Source: Burkholderiales bacterium (GTDB taxonomy: Bacteria > Pseudomonadota > Gammaproteobacteria > Burkholderiales > Burkholderiaceae_F). From it: DNA of 11,353 bases. How positions within the stretch are numbered: position 1 is the first letter of the stretch; the number at the start of each line of letters is the position of its first letter. A model generated the notes under the pieces. The model saw only the letters and a program-made list of their open reading frames with translations, was not told where the DNA came from and searched no databases. The DNA lies in the NCBI GenBank assembly GCA_024641225.1, contig JAHEDN010000043.1:1-11353 (forward strand). The letters run 5' to 3'. A program made the translations under genes and the position numbers. This document shows, one piece after another, positions 1-6,903 of this stretch.

Positions 1-390
1 AGCGGCTGTCACCGCCTCGATCGCTTCTTCCGGCGAGGGCAGTGCGCCGGCGCGTGCGGTCTGCGAGGAGTCGGTGCCGGTGCTGTACAGCAGATACGGG
101 TCCTCGGGCAGCGACGGAAGATCGCGGCGCATCGAGTCGATCGCCGTGTCGATGGCGTGCCGGTCGTCGTCGGCATTGCCGGAGATCGCCAGCGTGGTGC
201 GATCGCGGCGCCGGCCATCGATCAACTCCAGCGTCAGGTAGGCCTGGCGCACGGTCATCGGCTGGCGGACGCGGGCATGGTTGAAGCGGACGAAATCGGA
301 GACCTCGCCGCTGAAATTGGCGAGCAGGACCTCTGCATCCCGCAACCGGCCGACTGCGTGCTCGGCCAGCCCGAAAAAGAGATCCTTCAT
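1..390 (-). CDS. TldD/PmbA (TldE-like) family protein, N-terminal part; runs off the window
   Basis: Reading the minus strand from an ATG at 390-388 gives 130 uninterrupted codons to the window edge, so the C-terminus is missing. The start MKDLFFGLAEHAVGRLRDAE and the stretch VSDFVRFNHARVRQ (around residues 31-44) fit the N-terminal domain of the TldD/PmbA family, where a similar FxR-(Y/F)-x-N-x-R-(I/V)-RQ segment is usual. The ATG overlaps the TGA of the upstream TldD-like gene (ATGA), which indicates translational coupling and a two-subunit product. In characterised pairs TldD carries the zinc protease site and TldE/PmbA is a non-catalytic partner; the complex trims unfolded peptides and RiPP precursors in the cytoplasm. 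That this copy is the TldE-like half is inferred from its partner being catalytic; its own central region is not in view. Confidence 0.8.
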   Translation of the reverse strand, partial: MKDLFFGLAEHAVGRLRDAEVLLANFSGEVSDFVRFNHARVRQPMTVRQAYLTLELIDGRRRDRTTLAISGNADDDRHAIDTAIDSMRRDLPSLPEDPYLLYSTGTDSSQTARAGALPSPEEAIEAVTAA

Positions 391-1850
391 CGTTCTGCCC
401 CGAACATGTCGACACCGTCGAAGCGGCAGGCCGGGCTGGCGTGGCCGACGCGGATGGCCTGGTTCGGTTCGCCCTTGCCGCAGTACGGCGTGCCCATCAC
501 TGCCATCGTCGACGGGTCGCCGACCATCGCCAGCGAGCGCCAGAAGGTGGCCGAGATGCCGCGGTAGTTGGGGCTGCGCACGACCTCGGCCAGCCTGCCT
601 TCGCGGATACGCTGGCCCCATTCGCAGCCGAACTGGAACTTGTTGCGCGAGTCGTCGATCGACCACGACGCATTGGTCTTCATCAGGATGCCGTCTTCGA
701 TCGAGGCGATCATCTCGGCCAGCGTGGACGTGCCAGGCTCGACATTCAGGTTGCTCATGCGGTCGATCGGCGGCCGGTTCCAGCTGCAGCTGCGCGCGGT
801 CGCCACCGCCGGAAGGTCGCTGCGAAGCCGCGCCACACGCTGCTGCGAGATGGCGCCGCCAAGCGGCCGCACAAGCAGGCCGTCGCGGATCAGGTATTCG
901 CGCGTCGCACGGCTGCCTTCGTCGTCGAAGGCGAAGCTGGCGAATTCCTCGCCGCGGGTTGGGTCGAACGTGACGTTCAGCAGTTTCGAGCCGTACTCGT
1001 AGCTCCCGAACATGTCGAGCGTGACGAAGCTGGTGCCGGCGTAGTTGCGCTCGTCGCCGAGGATGCGGTCGAGTTCGAGCGGATGGCCGATCGACTCGTG
1101 GATCTGCAGCATCATCTGGTCCGGCATCAGCAGCAGGTCGAACTTCCCGCTCGGGCAGTTCGGCGCGGCGAGCAGCTGCAGCGCTTCCTCCGCCGTGGCG
1201 CGGCCGCAGCCGACGAAGCCCGAGCGCTCGATCACTTCCGATCCGCCCTGCTGGCAGTAGCCGTTGTCGCGACCGCCCCACGAACGGATCTGCGTCAGGC
1301 TGCCGGCGTGCCCCACCACATGCAGCGCGGGGATCGTGAAGTCGTATTCCTGAAGCGTCTCGCTGCCGTCGGCGCCTGCCGTCAGCTGGCGGCTGCGCAC
1401 GGTCCACAGGCTCGCTTCCCAGTCGACGATGCGGTCGTCGATGCGACACGCTTTGGATTCGTCCATCAGCAGGTCGAGTCTTTCGGCGGCGCTCAGCACC
1501 AGTGGCTTCGCCGTGGATGTCGCGTAGCGGCCCGCCGCCTGCGGCAGGCTGGGCGGGGCCTCGAACACGCTGCGCCCGCGCGAAAGCATCGCCCACTGGG
1601 CCGCTCGCTCGATCGCAGCGCGCAGACCCGCATCGGACAGGTCGCTGGTGGCCGCGTAGCCGATGCCGTCGCCGGCCAGCACGGTGATCATCGCGCCACG
1701 GTCGATCGAGCGATCGGCCGGCTCGGCGACGTCCTGCCGAACGCGGGTCGTGTTGGAGTGTTCTTCCACCACGCGCAAAGAGGCGTGATCGAGACCGGTG
1801 GGCAGCAACCGGCGGAAGCGCTGGGCAATGGTTTCGACGTCGAAGGGCAT
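387..1850 (-). CDS. TldD-family zinc metallopeptidase, HESIGH variant (487 aa)
   Basis: A full-length TldD/PmbA-family protein. The zinc and catalytic helix is HESIGHPLELDR at residues 251-262 (HExxxH), followed by the family's aromatic and glycine-rich central region, and the late cysteine expected as third zinc ligand is C457 in TPYCGKGEPNQ. All expected active-site residues are therefore present. As I recall it, canonical TldD has HEAVGHGLEGD here, so this looks like a divergent subfamily, and I assign no symbol. The start is uncertain: I chose ATG at 1850 (MPFDVETIAQRF) because family similarity begins there. An in-frame GTG at 1907 would add 19 residues; neither start has a good Shine-Dalgarno. 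Its TGA overlaps the ATG of a second family member, implying a heteromeric peptidase as in TldD/TldE. Expected cytoplasmic; the substrate is unknown, and no RiPP precursor or modifying enzyme is in view. Confidence 0.9.
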   Translation of the reverse strand: MPFDVETIAQRFRRLLPTGLDHASLRVVEEHSNTTRVRQDVAEPADRSIDRGAMITVLAGDGIGYAATSDLSDAGLRAAIERAAQWAMLSRGRSVFEAPPSLPQAAGRYATSTAKPLVLSAAERLDLLMDESKACRIDDRIVDWEASLWTVRSRQLTAGADGSETLQEYDFTIPALHVVGHAGSLTQIRSWGGRDNGYCQQGGSEVIERSGFVGCGRATAEEALQLLAAPNCPSGKFDLLLMPDQMMLQIHESIGHPLELDRILGDERNYAGTSFVTLDMFGSYEYGSKLLNVTFDPTRGEEFASFAFDDEGSRATREYLIRDGLLVRPLGGAISQQRVARLRSDLPAVATARSCSWNRPPIDRMSNLNVEPGTSTLAEMIASIEDGILMKTNASWSIDDSRNKFQFGCEWGQRIREGRLAEVVRSPNYRGISATFWRSLAMVGDPSTMAVMGTPYCGKGEPNQAIRVGHASPACRFDGVDMFGAER

Positions 1851-1922
1851 ATCCGACTCAAAGGGTTTCCGTTCGTCGCAGCCGGACTTGAGAGTTCGGA
1901 GTTGCACCCGCCAGCGAAGACG

Positions 1923-1957
1923 AACAAAACGCCGCGCTGGTCGTTCCGGCGCGGCGT
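1923..1957 (-). terminator. Terminator-like hairpin in the leader of the TldD-like gene
   Basis: A perfect 9-bp inverted repeat, ACGCCGCGC at 1929-1937 and GCGCGGCGT at 1949-1957, is separated by 11 bases. Read on the minus strand the stem is followed by TTTTGTT, a modest U-tract; on the plus strand it is followed by GCTTCTACTT, which is poorer. It therefore best fits an intrinsic terminator for minus-strand transcripts. No minus-strand gene lies directly upstream of it, and the TldD-like ATG is about 73 bases downstream, so it may act as an attenuator or end a short leader RNA. The interrupted U-tract keeps confidence low. Confidence 0.45.
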
Positions 1958-2072
1958 GCTTCTACTTACTGATAAACATCGATTGATCAGGATTCTAGCT
2001 GCGTTGACGCTTCGCGCCGTGCTTTCAGTGGGCGTTCAACACGCTCCACGACAAACTGCCCGTGCAACCTTT

Positions 2073-2076
2073 GGAG
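2073..2076 (+). promoter_or_regulatory. Shine-Dalgarno deciding the GTG start at 2085
   Basis: GGAG with 8 bases to a GTG codon. It fixes the hydrolase start upstream of the twin-arginine segment, so the signal peptide belongs to the protein. Confidence 0.7.
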
Positions 2077-2084
2077 ACTGCGAA

Positions 2085-2981
<897 letters not shown>

Positions 2982-3001
2982 GCGCGGATCGCCGAAGACA
3001 G

Positions 3002-3026
3002 CGGCCGCGCATCGCGCGGCCGTTTT
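3002..3026 (+). terminator. Intrinsic terminator after the dienelactone hydrolase
   Basis: A perfect 9-bp GC stem, CGGCCGCGC at 3002-3010 and GCGCGGCCG at 3014-3022, with a 3-base ATC loop and TTTT at 3023-3026. It starts about 20 bases after the hydrolase TGA and separates that gene from the ZIP transporter, which therefore probably has its own promoter in the roughly 60 bases that follow. Confidence 0.85.
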
Positions 3027-3089
3027 GCTTGGCGCCGGACGCGCTTGACCGCCCTGCTAGCCTGAGCGTCCGCTTGAGGAGCGCCCGTA

Positions 3090-3869
3090 ATGAGCACGCT
3101 CGCCTGGATCGTCATCGCCAACGTCGTGTCGACGGTGATTTCGATCGCGCTGGCCGCGTGGCTGAGCTTCCGCTATCTCAGCACGCTGGTCGATCGCCTG
3201 GTGTGCGTCTCCGCTGGGCTGCTGCTGGCGGTGGCCTTCACGCGATTGCTGCCCGAGGCGCTGGAAGGCGGCATCGACGCCGTCCGCCTCGGCTGGGTGC
3301 TGCTGGCCGGCATCCTCGGCTTCTTCCTGCTCGAGAAGCTGGCGCTGATCCACCACACCCATCACCACGAAGGCGACGAGCATCACCACGACCACGGCCA
3401 CGATGCGGAAGAAGCGCGCCGCGGCGGCATCCCGATACTCGTCGGCGACGCCTTCCACAACTTCGCCGACGGCGTGGTGATCGCGGCGGCGTTCCTGGTC
3501 GACTGGCGCGCCGGCGTGCTGGCCACGGCGGCGGTGATGGCGCATGAAATCCCGCACGAGGTCGGCGATTTCATGATTCTGCTGAACGCGGGCTACACGA
3601 AGCGGCGCGCTTTCGTCTTCAACCTGCTGTCCGGTAGTTCGGCGGTTGCCGGCGGCGTGGTCGGGTACTTCGTGCTGGACGCTATGGAGGGCCTGCTGCC
3701 GTACGCGCTGCTGCTGGCAGCGTCGAGCTTCATCTACATCGCGCTGTCCGACCTGCTGCCGGAAATGATGCGGCGCTCGCGGCTGGCAGAGTCCCTGCCC
3801 CAGGTGGGACTCGTGCTGGCGGGTGTGGCGATGGCGGCACTGATCAGCGCCGCCATGCACGCTCACTGA
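3090..3869 (+). CDS. ZIP-family divalent metal transporter (259 aa)
   Basis: An inner-membrane ZIP transporter, most likely for zinc or a related divalent cation, importing metal into the cytoplasm. It has about eight hydrophobic segments. A histidine-rich cytoplasmic loop at residues 88-104 (HHTHHHEGDEHHHDHGH) lies between the third and fourth segments, as is typical for ZIP proteins. The two metal-binding membrane motifs are present: HNFADG at 123-128 (TM4) and HEIPHE at 152-157 (TM5). Start: ATG at 3090 with GAGGAG at 3076-3081, 8 bases upstream. A strong terminator lies between it and the hydrolase, so it is probably transcribed alone. It converges on the sulfurtransferase gene with only 12 bases between stop codons. 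I see no Zur-like operator. The true metal cannot be read from the sequence. Confidence 0.92.
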   Translation: MSTLAWIVIANVVSTVISIALAAWLSFRYLSTLVDRLVCVSAGLLLAVAFTRLLPEALEGGIDAVRLGWVLLAGILGFFLLEKLALIHHTHHHEGDEHHHDHGHDAEEARRGGIPILVGDAFHNFADGVVIAAAFLVDWRAGVLATAAVMAHEIPHEVGDFMILLNAGYTKRRAFVFNLLSGSSAVAGGVVGYFVLDAMEGLLPYALLLAASSFIYIALSDLLPEMMRRSRLAESLPQVGLVLAGVAMAALISAAMHAH

Positions 3870-3881
3870 GGCTGCATTTCG

Positions 3882-4730
3882 CTATGGCTTGGCGCCGGTA
3901 GCCACCGGTCGCGAGCGGTCGGCAACCCACTCGCTCCACGAGCCGGGAAACAGGCGCGCGCCCGGCAGTCCGGCGATGCGCATCGCCAGCAGGTGATGAC
4001 AGGCCGTGACGCCGGAGCCGCACTGCGCCACCATCTGCTGGGGCGCGTGGCCGGCGAGCAGTGCCTCGTATTCGGCGCGCAGCTGCCCGGCGGGCTTGAA
4101 GCATCCGTCGGCAAGGTTGGCCTGCCAGAAGCGATTGATGGCGCCGGGAATGTGGCCGGCCACCGGATCGAGCGGCTCGACGCGGCCTTCATAGCGCTCC
4201 GGCGCACGCGCATCGACGAGCAGCGCGGAAGGCGTCGCGAGCAGGCGCTGCAGCTGCGTGGCGTCGACGACCTCTTCCAGGCTTTCGCGCGCCGCGAACC
4301 GGGTGGGCAGGCGGGCTGGCGCTTCGGAGCTGCTGCGGTTTGTTTCGGCGAGCCAGGCCGGCCAGCCGCCATCGAGGACCGCGACCTTCTCGTGTCCGAG
4401 CCAGCGGGCCAGCCACCACAGCCGGACCGCGAATGATCCGCCGTTGGCATCGTAGGCAATGACCTGGGTGTCGTGGTCGATTCCCCAGGCGCTGAAGCGC
4501 GCCGCCAGGTCGTCGCGGCTCGGCAAGGGATGGCGGCCGTTGGCGCCGTTTTTGGCGCCGGACAGATCGGAGTCGAGATCCGCGAACACGGCACCGGGAA
4601 TGTGGCCTTCCGCGTACTGTTGCCGACCGGCGTCGACGTTCATCAGATCGTGCCGGCAGTCGATCACGCACCAGTCGGCGTCGAACAGGTGCGCCTGAAG
4701 TTCTGAAACCTTGACCAGGGTTGTGCTCAT
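3882..4730 (-). CDS. Sulfurtransferase, 3-mercaptopyruvate sulfurtransferase type (282 aa)
   Basis: A two-domain rhodanese-fold protein. The N-terminal domain (about residues 5-130) contains VIDCRHDL and YAEGHIPGAVFADLD but no catalytic loop; the C-terminal domain (about 155-275) contains LVDARAPERYEG, AGHIPGAIN and the active-site loop C237-GSGVTAC. CGSGVT is the loop of 3-mercaptopyruvate sulfurtransferases (SseA type), whereas thiosulfate rhodaneses carry CRKGVT, so mercaptopyruvate is the likelier sulfur donor. Expected role: moving sulfane sulfur from mercaptopyruvate to thiols or cyanide in the cytoplasm. Length fits the tandem-domain family (about 280). The ATG at 4730 overlaps the TGA of the upstream permease (ATGA), so the two are co-translated. 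The frame stays open upstream to about 5564, but that part is antisense noise within the permease gene. The symbol sseA is plausible, but I cannot rule out a paralogue. Confidence 0.9.
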   Translation of the reverse strand: MSTTLVKVSELQAHLFDADWCVIDCRHDLMNVDAGRQQYAEGHIPGAVFADLDSDLSGAKNGANGRHPLPSRDDLAARFSAWGIDHDTQVIAYDANGGSFAVRLWWLARWLGHEKVAVLDGGWPAWLAETNRSSSEAPARLPTRFAARESLEEVVDATQLQRLLATPSALLVDARAPERYEGRVEPLDPVAGHIPGAINRFWQANLADGCFKPAGQLRAEYEALLAGHAPQQMVAQCGSGVTACHHLLAMRIAGLPGARLFPGSWSEWVADRSRPVATGAKP

Positions 4731-5617
4731 CGGATGTCCGCGGAAAGGGGGGCCTTGATCTCCGGTCGCGATCGCCGCTGCGCCAGCCAGGTGGCCAGCG
4801 CGCCGCTGCCGATCACGATCGCCATGCCGATCCAGCCGGCCAGCGCGATCCGGTCGGCAAAGAAGATCACGCCGATCGAAGCCGCGAAGACGATGGCGGA
4901 GTATTGCAGACTGGCGGTGAGCAGCGCATGGCCGAGCGAATAGGCGCGGGTCATCGCCAGCTGCGCGAGCAGCGCGGTAATGCCGACCGCGGCGAGCTCG
5001 GCGGCGCCGCCCAATGTGTGCCTGGTGAAGCCGGTGAGCAGGCTGCCGAGCAGGCCCAGGGCGAGCGCCGACAGCGAGAAGTAAAAGACGATCCGCCATT
5101 CCGGCTCGCCGTGCCGGGCCAGGTCGCGCACGTACCAGTAGGCGGTCGCCGAGAGCAGCCCCGAGAGGAGTCCGGCGGATGCGCCGAGCCAACGGCCGGC
5201 GCCGAAGCTCGGTTGCAGCAGGAGCAGCACGCCGATGAACCCGAGCGCGACGGTCAGCAGCAGGGGGACGTTTGCGGGCTGTCGCGCGCGCAACGCTGCG
5301 CCGAGGACGAACGCGGCGAGAAACAGCGACGAGGTGTAGTTCAGCGCGGTCGCCGTCCCGAGCGGAAGCGTCGCCGCCGCGAAGAACCACAGGCTCAGCG
5401 CCGCCGTGCCGACGGCGCCACGGCGGAAATGCGTCCAGGGCACCGGCGTGCCGAGTGGCCGGTGCGTGAAGTGCGCGTACGCGGCCAATGCGACGACGCC
5501 TGTCAGCGCGCGGTAGAACACGATCTCCGCGATGTGGTAGCGGACCGCTGCCAGCTTCACGCATGCGCCAAGGATGGCGAAAAACAGCGCGGCGACCAGC
5601 ATCCAGAGGGAGTGCAT
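4727..5617 (-). CDS. EamA/DMT-family transporter (296 aa)
   Basis: An integral inner-membrane protein with about ten hydrophobic segments arranged as two repeated halves, the layout of EamA-domain drug/metabolite transporters. The first half runs from MHSLWMLVAALFFAILGACVK to about LLLLQPSFG (residue 137) and the second from GRWLGASAGLLSGL to IGSGALATWLAQRR. A glycine/alanine-rich stretch ending LNYTSSLFLAAF (around 92-104) matches the end of the first EamA unit. Substrates in this family range from amino acids and nucleosides to drugs and cannot be predicted. The gene overlaps the sulfurtransferase by 4 bases; co-translation hints at export or uptake of a sulfur-containing amino acid or thiol, but that is only inference. 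It diverges from xseB across 71 bases. No strong Shine-Dalgarno precedes the ATG at 5617. Confidence 0.88.
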   Translation of the reverse strand: MHSLWMLVAALFFAILGACVKLAAVRYHIAEIVFYRALTGVVALAAYAHFTHRPLGTPVPWTHFRRGAVGTAALSLWFFAAATLPLGTATALNYTSSLFLAAFVLGAALRARQPANVPLLLTVALGFIGVLLLLQPSFGAGRWLGASAGLLSGLLSATAYWYVRDLARHGEPEWRIVFYFSLSALALGLLGSLLTGFTRHTLGGAAELAAVGITALLAQLAMTRAYSLGHALLTASLQYSAIVFAASIGVIFFADRIALAGWIGMAIVIGSGALATWLAQRRSRPEIKAPLSADIR

Positions 5618-5688
5618 ACGGCGCCCAGTCTATCGGCCGGCACGCCGTGAACAGGCCCTAGAATCGGCTTGTCTTCGATCCTCACGCC

Positions 5689-5940
5689 ATGGCCAAGACC
5701 TCCGCTCCGAAACCGGTCCCCGAACTTTCGTTCGAGCAGGCGCTCGATGAACTCGACGCGCTGGTCAGGCGGATGGAGGCTGGTGAGCTCAGCCTCGACG
5801 ATGCCGTGGCCGCCTACCGGCGCGGTGCGGAGCTTGCCAGGCATTGCCAGGGCAAGCTGGCGGTGGCCGAGCAGGAGATCCGCAAACTCGACGGCGACAT
5901 GCTGACCCCGCTCGATCCGGGGCAGCTGCGCGGCCCATGA
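5689..5940 (+). CDS. xseB: Exodeoxyribonuclease VII small subunit (83 aa)
   Basis: A short, helical, acidic protein matching XseB: LSFEQALDELDALVRRMEAG at residues 14-33, then SLDDAVAAYRRGAELARHC and a coiled-coil-like region ending QEIRKLDGD. XseB assembles in several copies with the catalytic large subunit XseA to form exonuclease VII, which degrades single-stranded DNA processively in both directions. XseA is not in the window, which is usual. Identity is supported by context: xseB-ispA-dxs is a widespread proteobacterial gene order. The ATG at 5689 has no clear Shine-Dalgarno. A TAGAAT at 5659-5664 could be a -10 box for the whole cluster, but no good -35 matches it. Its last codons overlap the ispA start. 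Confidence 0.95.
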   Translation: MAKTSAPKPVPELSFEQALDELDALVRRMEAGELSLDDAVAAYRRGAELARHCQGKLAVAEQEIRKLDGDMLTPLDPGQLRGP

Positions 5941-6875
5941 GCGCAGTGAGAGGCTTGCCGCCGGAAGCGGTCAGTGTCGCCGATTTCGCAAGCTGGGTGC
6001 GTTCCCGGCTGGAGTGGTTCGAAATGTCCGCCGAGGCGGCGCTTCCGCCGGCCGGCCGGATTCCTGCGCGGCTGCACCAGGCCATGCGCTACGCGGCGCT
6101 CGGTGGTGGCAAGCGCGTGCGCCCGCTGCTGGCCTATGCCGCGGCCGAAGTCGCGGGAGGTACAGCCGAGGCCGCGCGGCCAAGCGACGGTGCGAGCAGC
6201 GTGGCGCTGGCTGTCGAGTTCGTTCACGTGTATTCGCTGATCCATGACGACCTGCCGTGCATGGACGACGACGTCCTCCGGCGCGGCAAGCCGACGGTGC
6301 ACGTCGCCTTCGACGAGGCGACGGCGATGCTCGCCGGCGATGCGCTGCAGGCCGAGGCGTTCCGGGTGCTGGCCGATGCACCTATGTCGCCCGAGCTTCG
6401 CGCACAGCTGACCTCGATGCTTGCCAACGCTGCGTCGACCTCCGGCATGTGCGGTGGGCAGGCGATCGATCTGGCCGCGGTCGGTTGCCAGCTGACGCTC
6501 GACGAACTGGAACGGATGCACCGTATGAAGACCGGCGCGCTGCTCGGCGCCGCGGTTCGCATGGGCGCGGCAGCGGGTGGCGCCGACGGCACGATCGCCG
6601 CTGCTGCGGACGCCTACGGACGGGCGCTCGGCCTGGCGTTCCAGATCGTCGACGACGTGCTCGATGTCGAAGGCACGTCGGAGTCGCTTGGCAAGACCGC
6701 AGGCAAGGACGCGCGCGAGAACAAGCCGACCTACGTCTCGGTGCTGGGCATGGACGCCGCGAAAACGCGCGCGGCGCAGCTGCACCGGGAGGCGCTGGCC
6801 GCCCTGGCGCCGCTCGGCACCCGCGCGCGGCGTTTGCGAGAATTGGCCGACTACATTGTCGGCCGCTCGAGCTGA
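5937..6875 (+). CDS. ispA: (2E,6E)-Farnesyl diphosphate synthase (312 aa)
   Basis: A trans-polyprenyl diphosphate synthase that condenses DMAPP and then GPP with IPP to give C15 farnesyl diphosphate in the cytoplasm. The first Asp-rich motif is D104-D105-LPCM-D110-D111-D112, with the bacterial two-residue insertion, and the second is D239-D240-V-L-D243. GGGKRVRP at 57-64 binds the IPP diphosphate. The tyrosine and serine just before the first motif (Y99, S100 in HVYSLIHDD) resemble FPP-specific type II synthases rather than GGPP synthases, so C15 is the likely product. Start: ATG at 5937 overlaps the xseB TGA (ATGA). The same frame is open to 5844, but those codons are antisense-free overlap with xseB and lack family similarity. 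Length fits the family (about 300). It is followed 28 bases later by dxs, supplying the same pathway. Confidence 0.95.
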   Translation: MSAVRGLPPEAVSVADFASWVRSRLEWFEMSAEAALPPAGRIPARLHQAMRYAALGGGKRVRPLLAYAAAEVAGGTAEAARPSDGASSVALAVEFVHVYSLIHDDLPCMDDDVLRRGKPTVHVAFDEATAMLAGDALQAEAFRVLADAPMSPELRAQLTSMLANAASTSGMCGGQAIDLAAVGCQLTLDELERMHRMKTGALLGAAVRMGAAAGGADGTIAAAADAYGRALGLAFQIVDDVLDVEGTSESLGKTAGKDARENKPTYVSVLGMDAAKTRAAQLHREALAALAPLGTRARRLRELADYIVGRSS

Positions 6876-6903
6876 GCCGGCCGGCTGCATTACCCGCAAG
6901 GCC

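Noticed and set aside
441..2084. A 548-codon open stretch on the plus strand antisense to the TldD-like gene and in frame with the hydrolase
   Set aside because: The translation is Arg/Ala-rich with no family features, while the minus strand encodes a clear zinc peptidase. It stays open because of high third-position GC; the hydrolase has its own GTG and Shine-Dalgarno at 2085.
3840..3900. A bidirectional terminator between the convergent ZIP and sulfurtransferase genes
   Set aside because: Only weak, interrupted pairing (GCCAT with ATGGC) and no T-tract on either strand.
4731..5564. An N-terminal extension of the sulfurtransferase reading frame
   Set aside because: These codons lie inside the DMT permease on the same strand in another frame, give Arg-rich low-information protein, and the rhodanese fold starts at the ATG at 4730.
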